Of a stretch of 64,000 nt of DNA, positions 47,201 to 57,643 are shown in pieces. Source of the DNA: Selaginella moellendorffii. Taxonomy: Eukaryota; Streptophyta; Lycopodiopsida; Selaginellales; Selaginellaceae. The notes beneath the pieces are model-generated. The model ran no database searches and had not been told where the DNA came from. It saw only the letters and a program-made list of their open reading frames with translations. The stretch covers positions 1,700,118-1,764,117 of the forward strand of contig NW_003314269.1 in the NCBI RefSeq assembly GCF_000143415.4, written 5' to 3'. A program made the position numbers and the translations under genes. Within the stretch, counting starts at the first letter, position 1. Every line of letters starts with the position of its first letter.

Positions 47201-50200
47201 ATCAAAAGAAACGAACTCTGCACCCTGCGCTTGAGTTTTCTTCTTCAACTTCTTTTCAAACCGTTCCACTTGTGCCCCATCTGTGACGCTGCGTCCAGTA
47301 GATTTGTCAATGCACATGACATTTAAAAGAGTGACCTCCGCAGGCTTGTTCAATCCCTGTCCGAGAGGAGGCTTCTTACTCTCATCCATATAGACCAGCA
47401 CTTCACACTTGTTGAACTGGATGATCCCTTCGATATCAAGGCGTCTGACATCTGTCTCTCCAAGAAATTTGATGTGACCGTATCCTTTTCGGCCAACTAT
47501 AAAATCAGACACTCGCCGGCAGTATCCTGGTTCTGCACGCTCTTTAGCTGCCAGCTCTTGCACCCTCGGTTCCGTATAATAATCAGAGTGTTTGAGTTTC
47601 GGCATCAAAGCTTCGATATCAGCCCCATGTTCATAAGCTATAGCTGCTTCTCCAGCCCTGTGACCCGTCAGGGATATGTATCCATTACCCCTGTGGTTGA
47701 GTTCTTCTCGAACACCATTCTGCTTTGATGGAGACTTAGACGAAACCTTTTTAGGAGGCGCGGCTTGCAGACCATCTGTAGTACTTGGAATAGACCAATC
47801 AAGTCCTGTAGAGAAAAACAATCAGCTCCATGTTACATACGACGGAAGAAAGCTTCGAACCTGACATATCCGGTGGCAATGAATCGTCGCCAACAACAGG
47901 AAAAGATTTCGGTTCGTTATATAAATCTGTCAATCAAGCAAACATGTTAGGAAAAGATACTGACAAGTAAAAGCTACCTTCACTGTGCTCCAAATTCACG
48001 ATATCAGGTGCTCGCTTAGCAGCCACTGCAGTCACAGGGGCCTGGTTCACTTGATGTATAAACAACGCACGTGGATTCTCTCGTGGAATAATAGATACAT
48101 CCGCCTTCGGAGTCACTGGTGCTTCTTCACCTTCACTGAAAAAGGATATCTTCGGAGAGTCCTTCTTTGCATTGGATTTTCTCGCATGCATCCTGATTTT
48201 TGATCTGGGCGTGATGTGTCTTGGGATGAGTAGGGAATTAGAATGTATTTGCGCCGGCCTGTCTGACACCTGCAAATCATAGTTCATCTTCGTCAGCGTT
48301 CTTCCAAGAGAACTTCAAGAAACTTACAGGTATACTCGATATTCCATATTGAACAGTTGGATTTGATCCTGCCGCTCGCCCGATAGACATCTGCGGCATA
48401 GCCGGCAATGTTCCAAATGGCGCACTTACAGGAGCAGGCATGGGAGCCATTGTAGTTGAAATGGTCCTGAAATTAAACATGTAAGAGAAGAAAGAGAAGA
48501 AAATTTTATTTCTTTCAAAGATACTTACGGAGGTGCAAAGGGTGTCAAACTGGGCGTGCTTTGGAATAATCCTGAAAATAAAAGTGTCAGTTGTTTGTAA
48601 CAGTAAATATCAAGAATCGTACCTTGCGGTTGGGTCTGGGATGGAAAAGAGAATGACGTCGTGTTGGGCTGAGATGAAGGAAAGAAAGACTGAAGACAAA
48701 TCTATCATCAATAAGGAAAACAAAGCACACAAATATATTAGACTTACACTTGGGGCGCCAGCAGGTTTGGGTTGGCTCATGTTGTTGAAAAGGCTACTAG
48801 AGTTTGAACTTCCAAAGATGGGGGCAGAAGACTGCCCGAAAACTGGTTGCGTTGTTTGTGGCGATGGAAATATAGGGGCTTGTTGGACACCAAACGAACT
48901 ATTTCCAAATGCTGGTGTACTCGAGGGAGTACTGAACGCCGACTGGGTATTAAACAAGGAGGGGGAGCTGTTGAAAGTTCCAAAACTGGGAGCGCTGCTA
49001 ATGGCCGGAGCGCTCACAGAATTGAAAATAGAAGGTGACGAACCGAATGTAGGAGTGGAAGTAGTCGAAAAAGACGGAAAACTAGTTTGAGGCTTTTGTT
49101 GCTGGGAAAAAGAGCTTGAAGCACCAAATGGATTTACGCTTGGAGTAAGAGAGGATGACCCGAATGGGCTGCTGCTTGAAGGCTGACCAAAAACCCCAGT
49201 ATTATTCGGTGCCGGGCCACCTAAACCGCAAAAGAATTAGTGAGCAATCAAGAATGAAAACCAGAAACTCACCCTTATCTCCAGCCTGATAATCCTCCCA
49301 TCGCAGTTCCTCGTGACTTTTGTTGTGGTATCCCTCTATAGCAGAGATCGAATACAGTTTCAAAGTCGCAGATCCATCAATTTCGGTCTTTGGAACGTAG
49401 GGGATTGCCCGGCTTCCAGGCCGAGCACCAAATGAAATTGTGGACCCTGCGAGGACCTCATGTTAGAGCAACCAAAAACACTCTGGAAAACTTACCAAAA
49501 GCAGAAGTAGGCTGAGAATTGAAACCACCGGTGCCAAAACCTGCAGGAGTCGAGCCAAAAGCGGGAGACGAAGCTGTCCCAAAGGCAGGAGCCGACTGGC
49601 CAAACACTGGAGTGCTGCTTCCAAAGGCCGAGCTCGTGGCTCCAAATGGATTTCCAAAGCTTGCAGCCGGCTGGCTACTGAACGCAGACGTCGATCCAAA
49701 GGCCGGTGTCGAGCTCGCTCCAAAAGCTGGTTGACTAGCACCAAACGTAGGCAGCTGTTGTGTCCCAAAAGATGCTTGTGTTTGCCCAAACGCGGGAGCT
49801 GCAAATGGATTCGAGGGAGACGAGGTATTCCCAAACGATCCAAAAGGCGAAGCTGGCTTCTGTCCAATTTGTCCGAACACAGGGCTTCCTAAAACACAGT
49901 GAAAACCAAAGTAGAGATGTTAGCAAAGCAGAGAAAACATAGACCGATCACATACCACTGGCTCCAAACGCTGATTGTGTGTTGCCAAAGGGAGAAGCAG
50001 TAGCCGAGCCAAATGCAGGGGAGCTCGAGCCAAATGGCGCTGCCTGGGAAGCACCAAACACACCGGTAGCAGTCCCACTTCCAAACAGTCCGCCAGTCTG
50101 CTGCCCAAAGGTAGGACTCCCAAATGGCTTGGCAGCAAATGGATTCGTCGCCGCGGAGTTCATCCCAAACGGAGATGTGGATGTTGTGGAGCCAAACGGA

Positions 50201-50337
50201 CTGGACGAAGCCGACGCTCCGCCAAAGAGGCTGGGACTAGAAGCCCCAAAGGCTGAGAAATGGAGAGAGTGAGCGAATTTCCAGAGACACTAGCGACTGG
50301 AATGTAGAGACTTACGGCTGCTCGATCCGAATATCAT
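44282..50337 (-). CDS. NUP98-NUP96: Nup98-Nup96 nucleoporin precursor (unsplit gene)
   Basis: One continuous minus-strand series of exons encodes both nucleoporins. Start ATG 50337 (MIFGSSS). The N-terminal part, about 50270-48300, is an FG/GLFG-repeat region (SPFG, PAFG, VFGQ, GLFG), with the Rae1-binding GLEBS segment ([20 protein letters not shown]) at about 49290-49350. Later exons have [20 protein letters not shown] and [11 protein letters not shown]. The large exon 44939-47812 contains the autoproteolytic domain ([40 protein letters not shown]) ending at HFSRY; cleavage is expected between Phe and Ser. It then continues into Nup96 (acidic start, then alpha-solenoid segments such as [13 protein letters not shown] and [11 protein letters not shown]-like helices), with small final exons to the stop at 44282. 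The products are a gating FG nucleoporin and a scaffold subunit of the Nup107-160 complex. In Arabidopsis these lie in separate genes. Confidence 0.9.
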
Positions 50338-50577
50338 GCGAGGATTGCTGCTGCTGGCGCCACAGCCCTGAGAGATCAAACGGCGCGGAGCGCGAGCCTG
50401 GAAAGAGCAGCCTTATCCCGATCGAATCGAGCGCTCTTACGCATCAAAACCCTAGAAAAACAATGCCACTCGCCCTAAACCTAATTCCAGTGTAATATAT
50501 ACATAGGCACGTGGCGGTTGGCAATTGGACGCGCTTTTGCTGACGCGGCATCCACTTAGCAGATAGAACTCACCAAA
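50338..50577. promoter_or_regulatory. Bidirectional promoter with G-box
   Basis: A 240-bp gap between divergent start codons (50337 minus, 50578 plus). It has a perfect G-box CACGTG at 50508-50513, a TAATATATAC TATA-like stretch at about 50493, and CCCTAAAC telo-box-like motifs near 50473, all plausible shared control elements. Function is inferred from position. Confidence 0.5.
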
Positions 50578-51697
50578 ATGCTCGTCCTACAGAGCTTCGT
50601 TGCGCGCCAATGGACGCCATTACGGTATGGGAATGGGCTGCGCGTCGGCGCTCACGAATTCCAGGCGAGGAGAGGTCGAAATTCTAGAATTGGGTCGACT
50701 GCGCGAGTGGTTTGGGTATGTTTTTGATGGAGAATGAGGTGAAATCTCATCGAGCAAACCCTAGGATCCCGAGAACCTGTTTGGAGCGCCGCAGACTGGC
50801 CACATTACGCGGCGGATGATCCAAAAGAAGCTCAGCAGCGATGCCGAGCAGGATGAGATTGCGAGGCAAGAGACACAGCGCCAATTGGATCGACAAAGAG
50901 CTGCTCGAGAGGTAATTAAGAAAACTTTGCTAGTCCGGGTTTAAGTAATCTCTATCCAGGCTCGAGTTGTTCCAGAGAGTGATGCTGGGCTGATCGAATT
51001 TTTCCTTGAGACTCAAGCGCAAGAGATCGAGTTTGAGATTGCTCGATGTAGACTCAGGTGCAAAGCGTTTCAAGCGTGATTCTTTGTTCTAACTTTTTCT
51101 TTTCTCTTCCACAGATTAACGGATTCGTTCCTTTCCTTTTTAAACACGGAGATAGCTTCCTTGAAGTTTAAAATCAATAGAACTCAGGTACCTGGCTAAG
51201 CACAAATCATTGTATCATTGTATCGTTATCAGGACATTGAGGATAGGCTCGTGGAGCTAGAGGCACTCCAAAAAGTTTTAACGGAAGGCATTGGTAAAGA
51301 AAGAATTTTTTTTTCTCTCCTCTATTTTCGTGATCTAAATCGCGTGCTCAATGCAGAAGCATATGATAGGCTTGCTACGGATCTAGTCCAAGCCAAGGAA
51401 AGAGTCGCAAGGATATTTGCCTCGAAAGACAAGAAAGCCACGGTAACCTGTTAGCATTCATCGCCATCTCCAATCTAACTCTCAGAATTTCAGCTGCTGG
51501 AGATGGTTGCATCCAACGAGCTAGACCGATCTCTCCTGGTTCTCCTGGATCAAAACATTGTCACTGCAAGATCTGCTGGACAGGCAAGCCTTTCCAAAAC
51601 TCGATTTTTCCACTGATCGTGCGCGTTTTTCCAGAAAGAAGCGGCAGACTTCATGACAAAGATCCGCGGTGCTGTGCTCAAGTACATCACTCTCTAA
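50578..51697 (+). CDS. Conserved plant coiled-coil protein, probably plastid-targeted
   Basis: Exon 1 (50578-50715) starts MLVLQSFVARQWTPLRYGNG and is Arg/Ser-rich with few acids, like a plastid transit peptide. Exon 2 (50765-50911) begins DPENLFGAPQTGHITRRMIQ, then charged helix. Later exons encode VVPESDAGLIEFFLETQAQE, LTDSFLSFLNTEIASLKFKI, DIEDRLVELEALQKVLTEGI, AYDRLATDLVQAKERVARIF, LLEMVASNELDRSLLVLLDQ and a last exon ending RGAVLKYITL (stop 51695-51697). The whole is predicted to be helical and coiled. Intron junctions are GT-AG and phase-consistent where checked. The DPENLFG...TGH opening feels familiar from plant plastid proteins, but I cannot name it with confidence. Part of its 3' end is duplicated downstream (52205-52470). 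Confidence 0.75.
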
Positions 51698-52204
51698 GCA
51701 TAAGATAACCAGCTTAGTCGTCGAACGTTTCTCACCAGTCTGGCCTACGCAAATATAAAAGAGAAGCTTTTCTTCCTTGTTGACGGGGCAAAGAATGGTA
51801 GAACTCTTGCTCCCATTCAAACAAGCGTCTTGGTTTTGGTGGCTGATCCTTGGGTCCCTGGCCACTTCAAGCTTGGCGTAGCGTGACGATCCCGATGGCT
51901 GGTTTGCGGTCTAAGCTGCTAGTGAGCTATGAATTAAGAGGTCCAAGTGCTGCGTTTGGAGGTGGCGAGATGAAAATCCAAACCAGGAGCATGGTTTACG
52001 TGGGAGGAAGCATGGGTCTAGTGATTGAAGAGGGCGCCAAGCTAAAATGCAAGCTTTTTCTTTCTTTCATAAAACATACTTTTCATACGATTTTCTTATA
52101 GAGAAGAGTTTACTTATCAAACTCACATAGCAAGTTCTGTATCCGAGAGTGAAGTTTATGCTTAATCTCAGCTCCAAATATCGTTTTCCTTTTTCCCTGC
52201 GTTT
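51698..52204. other. 3' region of the plastid protein gene and spacer
   Basis: Contains the 3' UTR of the upstream gene (to about 51830, whose sequence recurs at 52330-52470). A plus-strand open frame runs to about 52101, with an ATG at 51894 giving MAGLRSKLLVSYELRGPSAA; it has no recognisable domain or splice partner, and I do not call it a gene. Confidence 0.35.
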
Positions 52205-52470
52205 AAGCGGTGATGGCTAACTCCCGGAGATGGTTGCTTCCAACGAGCTAGACCGAGCCCTGCTGGACAGCCAAAACTCGATTTTTTCCACTGTTCTTCC
52301 AGATCGTGCTCAAATACATCACTCTTTAAGCATATGAATACCAACTTAGCTATTGAAAGTCGTCGATACAAGAGGTACGTTTCTCTCCAGTCTGGCCTAC
52401 AAAAATATAAAGAGCTTATTCTTCCTTGTTCCGACAAGGCAAAGAATGGTAGGACTCTGGTGTTAAAAAC
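52205..52470 (+). pseudogene. Partial duplicate of the 3' end of the plastid coiled-coil gene
   Basis: Repeats pieces of 51486-51830 in the same order: GAGATGGTTGC(T/A)TCCAACGAGC from the second-to-last exon, the CCAAAACTCGATTTTT intron stretch, the terminal exon end (GTGCTCAA(A/G)TACATCACTC then TTTAAGCATA), and about 130 bp of 3' flank including CAGTCTGGCCTAC and GGCAAAGAATGGTAG. Internal deletions have removed most of the coding sequence, so nothing functional remains. Confidence 0.8.
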
Positions 52471-52500
52471 ACAACCAAAGAATCATCCTCGAAACCAAGC

Positions 52501-54396
52501 TTACTTCTTGGACCGGAAGTTCTCGCGTAGCGCAGCAAACTTCTTGAAGCACTGCGCTTTGCTCTTCCCAGGGACAGCCGCGGCGATCCTCTCCCACCTC
52601 TGCGCAGTCTCCTTTGGGAACGTCTTGAGAGCCTTGACGAGCGCTAGCTCTTGCGTCTCACTCCAGGCGTCCTGCTCGCCACCACCACCATCCTCTGGTA
52701 CGCTCGTCTTCCCGTTCGCCAAGCTCGGCTCTTTATCCTTCTCCTTCTCGCCACTTTCAGGGACGCGGGCGGCGCTTGCTCCATTCTCCTGGCCCGGCAG
52801 CTCCGTCCCCTCCTCCGCCCTGGTGGACAGCGGTGAAGCTATGGAGCTCGGCGCCTTCCTCTTTTGCAAGAACGTATCAAACGCCTTGGAGGAGTCGGGC
52901 TTTTGCAGGAGCACCGTTTTGATCGCCTTGAGTATCTCCTCCACCGATCTGCCGGTGCCGATGTAGTTACTGACGACTTCCCAGCGCTGTGACGTTCCTT
53001 TCGGATACTTGGCCATTGCCTTGCGGAGTAAATCGACTTCTTCCCTCGTCCACGGCCGCTCCTTCTCCTTCTTCTCTTCCATCAACACGGGAGCTTGCGC
53101 ATTTTTATCTTCGTCCGCGGGATCATTACTCTCGCCCTCGGCCCCGTCCAGTGCCGCCGAGAGAGCCGAGCCAACGTCGGTCATGGATCCACCGCAGCCT
53201 TCCAGCTTCTCGCACAGAGCTTTCAGCTGCGCCAAGTCGAGCTTCGAGCACAACGCCTCGACGTCCTCCTCCTTCGTTGCAAACGCCTTGCTGGACACCA
53301 CCCCGGCCGCAAGACTCCGCAGCCTCGACCTCTCCTTTCGGACCAGCTTCTTCTCCTTCTCCTTGAGCTTCTTCTGCGCCGCCGCTTCCTCCGCTAGACG
53401 CTTCTCCTCCTCCTCCTTCCGCAACCTCTCCTCCTCCAGAGCCTTGGCCGCCTGGTCCTCCTTCTCCTTCTTGGCCAGAAGCTTTGCTTGCTTCTTCATC
53501 AACTTCGCGGCCTTCTCGTCCTCCCGTCTACGTATGATCCTGGGGTCCCGTTTGTACGCATTCTCCACCAAGGTCCTCACTCTCGCGGACTCCTCCTTCT
53601 TTGCCTTCTCGCGAAGCTTGAGGTTCTGCCTCTCCATCCACCTCCTGTGCTCCCGCCCCTCGGCTTGCTCCACCTCAAACTCGTCCGCGTGTGGGAACTC
53701 CCTCCAGCTCTTAAACGAAAACCAGAAATCGTAGAACTTGTCCACCTCCGCCATCGAGCTGGTCATCTGCCCGAGCTCTGGCACCGGTTGGATCACCGAC
53801 CATCGTCCATTCCTCAAGAACACTGGCCCGTAAACCTGGAAGAAACTCTCGACCGCGCAATCCGATGGAACCTCGTCGTCAAACTCGTCCACGGAATCGT
53901 AGGCCCTCCTCTTGACAGGATCGACGAGCACCTCGTAAGCCTCCTGGATCGCCTTGAAGTGGGCGTCAATCTCCTGCTTCTTGGCCTCTCTAGCGTCCTC
54001 GCCATCTTCCAGGAGAATAAGCGCAGCCTGCTTGTCCGGGTGGTGCTTGAGCGCGACCTCCCTGTACGCCTTGCGAATTTGCTCCTCGCTGGCTAGAAAC
54101 CGGAGATGGCTCAGCCCCAGCAGCGCGTAGTGATCCTGCTGCTCCGATCCGCCGGCCTTCTTCTTCCCCTTGGCGTAGTACGAATCCCCAAACTCGTTCT
54201 TGGAGCCCAATATTTCATCATCGTCGTCGTCGTCCTCCGCGACGGCGGCCCCAAGCCCTAGCAGCTTGAGCGCCGCGGCGTGGAAGGAATGCCCTGCCGG
54301 CTCAAACCTGGAACACTTCAACGGGAATCCATTGGAGCCGTAGAGCACCGGGATTCCATCGTGGAGCTCCGCCGAGTACTTGAGAAGCGCCGGCAT
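52501..54396 (-). CDS. ZRF1/GlsA-type J-domain and SANT-domain chaperone (DnaJ C2)
   Basis: Homologue of zuotin/MPP11 (DNAJC2, plant GlsA): a ribosome-associated Hsp70 co-chaperone that in plants and animals also acts on chromatin marked by H2A ubiquitin. Intronless, 631 residues, start ATG 54396 (MPALLKYSAELHDG). A J domain occupies about residues 87-170 with the HPD triad at 119-121. The zuotin homology domain follows (FFQVYGPVFLRNGRWSVIQP, DKFYDFWFSFKSWREFPHAD), then a long charged coiled-coil region rich in KKEE (ribosome-binding). Two SANT domains sit near residues 455-510 (RPWTREEVDLLRKAMAKYPK) and 575-625 (WSETQELALVKALKTFPKET). Full length and undamaged. The 3' end abuts the duplicated fragment on the other strand. 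Confidence 0.95.
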   Translation of the reverse strand: MPALLKYSAELHDGIPVLYGSNGFPLKCSRFEPAGHSFHAAALKLLGLGAAVAEDDDDDDEILGSKNEFGDSYYAKGKKKAGGSEQQDHYALLGLSHLRFLASEEQIRKAYREVALKHHPDKQAALILLEDGEDAREAKKQEIDAHFKAIQEAYEVLVDPVKRRAYDSVDEFDDEVPSDCAVESFFQVYGPVFLRNGRWSVIQPVPELGQMTSSMAEVDKFYDFWFSFKSWREFPHADEFEVEQAEGREHRRWMERQNLKLREKAKKEESARVRTLVENAYKRDPRIIRRREDEKAAKLMKKQAKLLAKKEKEDQAAKALEEERLRKEEEEKRLAEEAAAQKKLKEKEKKLVRKERSRLRSLAAGVVSSKAFATKEEDVEALCSKLDLAQLKALCEKLEGCGGSMTDVGSALSAALDGAEGESNDPADEDKNAQAPVLMEEKKEKERPWTREEVDLLRKAMAKYPKGTSQRWEVVSNYIGTGRSVEEILKAIKTVLLQKPDSSKAFDTFLQKRKAPSSIASPLSTRAEEGTELPGQENGASAARVPESGEKEKDKEPSLANGKTSVPEDGGGGEQDAWSETQELALVKALKTFPKETAQRWERIAAAVPGKSKAQCFKKFAALRENFRSKK

Positions 54397-55110
54397 CGTC
54401 CTCGATCACTCGCGTAGCCGCATCAACGAATTCCCGCTTACCTTGGCAGCTCCTGGAGCCGGTCGCGGCCGCGATCGCTCGATAGCCCTCGCCTCGACTG
54501 CCCGGCCTTTGTGATCTCTCCTCCACCAGCGCCGCTCTAGGGCAATCCCGGCCGTCCATTAGAGCTCTTTACAGTTTTAGGGCATGGGCATATTCTCTGG
54601 GCAGATGCGAATCTCGCAGTACTAAACCACTAGTAGCTGCGCAATGGAGGAGTGGCTATGGCGCCAGGCGCGATGGAGAGAGGAGTGATGATCATGAGTG
54701 GAAGCGTCGTCCTAGAACGATGATCGATCAGGCTGGCTGTGTATGTAAGAGCAAATCGCACGGCTTTCGTGGATGAATGCCTCGTTCCTCTTCTAGCTGC
54801 TTAGAAATTTCTTCCTGCTTTGCCTGCGCTGCCAGTGTTCTAGGGTTTATGGCTATGGCGCTGCTGTGGCGCCGCCGCGGCGCCCCGGATTCGCAGCTGT
54901 CGGTGATGAGATGTGCTGGATTGGATGCTGCTGCCTGCTTGGATTTGCGATTTCATGTTAATGACGGTATTGTGATGCAAGCGGGATTTCCAGGGAAGAA
55001 GAAGAGAGCGAGAGGAGAGTGGGGATGATATGCCAAGCCAGTGAGTGAGGTGTGTTTGAGAGGAAGAGGGAGAGTCGTAAGGTCATCTCTTCGGCGACGA
55101 GAAATCTTCC
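54397..55110. other. Divergent spacer between the ZRF1-like and RRM genes
   Basis: Must contain both promoters and 5' leaders. A GGGCATGGGCATATTC stretch and a purine-rich AGAAGAGAGCGAGAGGAG leader (about 54998-55018, plus) are noted. A plus-strand ORF at 54777-55028 has no recognisable domain. Confidence 0.35.
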
Positions 55111-57048
55111 ATGGCCGGTGGCATTAGCATGTCTCTGGGGAATCGCAAGCTTGTGGTAAGCTACTTTTTTTGCCTTGGTTTTTGTGTTCTTCCTCTTTGT
55201 CTAGCGACATTATTTGTGAGACTTAACCGTGGTCTTTAAGGTTCTTGGAATCCCTTGGGACGTGGACACCGAGGGCCTGCGATCTTACATGACAAAGTTT
55301 GGTGGTCTCGACGATGTTATTGTTATGAAGGTTAGTCTCTTTCTCTCATGGAAACCGAAACACTGAAGTTTTTCTTATCTCATAACAGGATCGCTCGACA
55401 GGACGGTCCCGTGGGTTTGGCTATGTCACGTTTACATCTTCGGAAGATGCTGAGGTGAGAGAAATGGAGTTTTTGGTTATGCTCGCTTAACACTTCCTTG
55501 TTGCAGAAAGCGCTCTTGGCTCAGCATTCGTTAAGTGGCCGGATTCTGGAGGTGAAAGTTGCGACTCCCAAGGTTTGCTGGGTTTGTATGCGTCATTGTG
55601 TGAGTGTATCGTTGTTTTCACAGGAAGAGATGCTAAAGCCGAAGGTTACAAGGGTGTTTGTTGCCAGAATACCACCGAGTGTCAACGACGACACATTTCG
55701 AAAGTAAGTCCACACCTTAATACCTCAAAAGCATGACTTTGAACCTGTTGCTCTCTTCTCAGCTATTTCGAAAAGTATGGACGGATAACTGACGCCTACA
55801 TGCCCAAGGTATGCCTTTGCTAGACTGCTGCTATAGTTCTCATCGACGAAATTTCTTTTCAGGACCAAGGTTCAAAAGCTCATCGAGGTATTGGATTTGT
55901 TACGTATGAAGACCCAGGTAGGTTTCCACTGCTCTGCATTTCGATCCAAACATCTCACTCGCTTCTTCTTCTGTTCAAAGACTCCGTGGAAAAGCTTATG
56001 GGTAAAACTCATGAACTTGCGGGATCAACCATAGCCGTGGATCGGGCAACTCCCAAGGTCAGGCATGTACATTTCTTCTCTCGTTTCTTATATGTGTCTT
56101 ACAGGAAGAAACAATGAAGTTTTGGGGGAAATCCTATCCTAGCATTTATGGTCCTTATGGCATTTACACAAATGCTGCGGCTCGCTTTGGAGCCTTCGGA
56201 ACGCACTTTGGATCGTCGGCATTTGGAGCTTACGACTACCCTCCGGCCCTTGCAACTGAGATTGCGGGATCGGGTATTGGAGGAGCGTATGGTGCGGGAC
56301 TGTGGTCGTCACCCGCGCCCCCTCCAGCAAATATGATGGGAGGCCCCGCAGGCCCTGTATCGGCACCGATGAACATCTCATCGTCTCAGAACCGCGGCAT
56401 TGGAAAGAAGATATTTGTCGGCAGGCTGCCACTGGACGCGACAGCCGAGGACCTCCGGCGGTACTTTGGCAACTTTGGCCGACTTCTCGACGTCTACGTT
56501 CCCAAGGTAGCCCCACCTTCTGTTTTTCTCTTTCCCGTTCTGTGTTCCTAACTCTTGGTACTCTTGTGCAGGACGCCAAGAAGCTTTCACACCGTGGCTT
56601 CGGGTTTGTCACTTTTGCAGATGAAAGTGTCGCTGACCGTGTCGCTCTGAGATCACATGAGTTACTCGGGGTCCAGGTACTTGCGGTTTCTTTTTTCCAG
56701 TCGTCTTGTAGCTCAAGTAGCGATCTTGTCTGCGCAGATAGCAGTGGACCGTGCCACTCCGCAAGATGAAGCTGGTGCTGGAAGTGGTACCGCCTCCTAC
56801 ATGGGACCCTCGTCCATTCTACAAGGCGCAGGTGGTCCTATGCGCGGTGCGTCCGCCATTGCTGGAAGTGCTTACGGCCTCGGCGGGTACGACTACAATG
56901 GAGCGGTAAGTAATGGCAAAAGAAGAATCTTTTCCTCCTCTCTTTCACTTGGATGCTTGATCCATTGGTTTTGTTCTTCTTGCAGTGGCTTTATGGTGAT
57001 GCTGGTCACCGTCCTTCCCGAATGGAAACGCGTTACAGGCCGTATTAA
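55111..57048 (+). CDS. RNA-binding protein with three RRM domains
   Basis: Ten or so short exons, start ATG 55111 (MAGGISMSLGNRKLV), stop 57046-57048. RRM1: LVVLGIPWDVDTEGL with RNP1 SRGFGYVTF. RRM2: RVFVARIPPSVNDDTF with RNP1 HRGIGFVTY. A Gly/Ala/Tyr-rich spacer follows (FWGKSYPSIYGPYGIYTN). RRM3: KIFVGRLPLDATAEDL with RNP1 HRGFGFVTF. Each RRM is followed by a VDRATP or VKVATP motif. A Gly/Tyr-rich tail ends METRYRPY. The architecture resembles plant hnRNP-like proteins; TDP-43/DAZAP-like folds come closest. Likely nuclear RNA processing. Exon joins were checked at the first, second-to-last and last junctions, for example YDYNGA joined to WLYGDAGH in phase 0. Confidence 0.85.
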
Positions 57049-57521
57049 CTTTGTTGTATTAAGTACACCGCTAACTCGGCAACGCTATGCAGCAAGCAGA
57101 GGCACAGGCGATGGACTGTATCCTGTTTATGTTACAATTTGTTTGCATACAAGAGAGAAGGAAGAAAGAAGATCCAGAAGAAGGAAAAGAAGTTTAAAGA
57201 GTAAGAAGAAGAGAAGCAAGCGAACCAGTGTATGCATACTTGGCTTCTAACTTTTCAATGAATTGTTGTGTATTGTCTGTTATTCTCGTCTCTTTTCGCG
57301 TTTCTAGCTCGCTTCCTAGGCGACCACTTATGTGTTACTTAATACTAATGAGAGGTACGTTGGTATCTCTCTTTGATGATTTGTTTTCGATTTCACTCGT
57401 GATTAGACTGTTTCAGGACTCGGAACAACATGCTGCCAAACGACAGAGTTCATCATTCAAGAAAGTTCCAAATGGCTCGGGGTGCGAATGATTTATATAT
57501 CTCTCGGAACATTTATATGGT

Positions 57522-57570
<49 letters not shown>

Positions 57571-57643
57571 GATTTGAGTGAGAGGTGAGAGATGAGTTTT
57601 TGGTTCTTACATGGGATGTTGGTTTTGTTTGTTCAGTCCGATA
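57049..57643. other. 3' flank of the RRM gene, with simple repeat
   Basis: 3' UTR-like DNA between two convergent genes. The plus-strand ORF at 57228-57491 has no recognisable domain. A GA microsatellite is included (see next entry). Confidence 0.4.
57527..57576. repeat. (GA)n microsatellite
   Basis: About 20 nearly perfect GA dinucleotides between the convergent RRM and trihelix genes. Interrupted only by GAG at the ends. Confidence 0.95.

Noticed and set aside
49979-50272. Plus-strand open frame rich in PNG repeats
   Set aside because: Antisense of the FG repeats of Nup98; the repeat structure keeps both strands open.
51850-52101. Plus-strand frame with SYELRGPSAAFGGGEMKIQT
   Set aside because: Looks somewhat protein-like but has no partner exon, no family resemblance, and lies between a gene end and its duplicated fragment.
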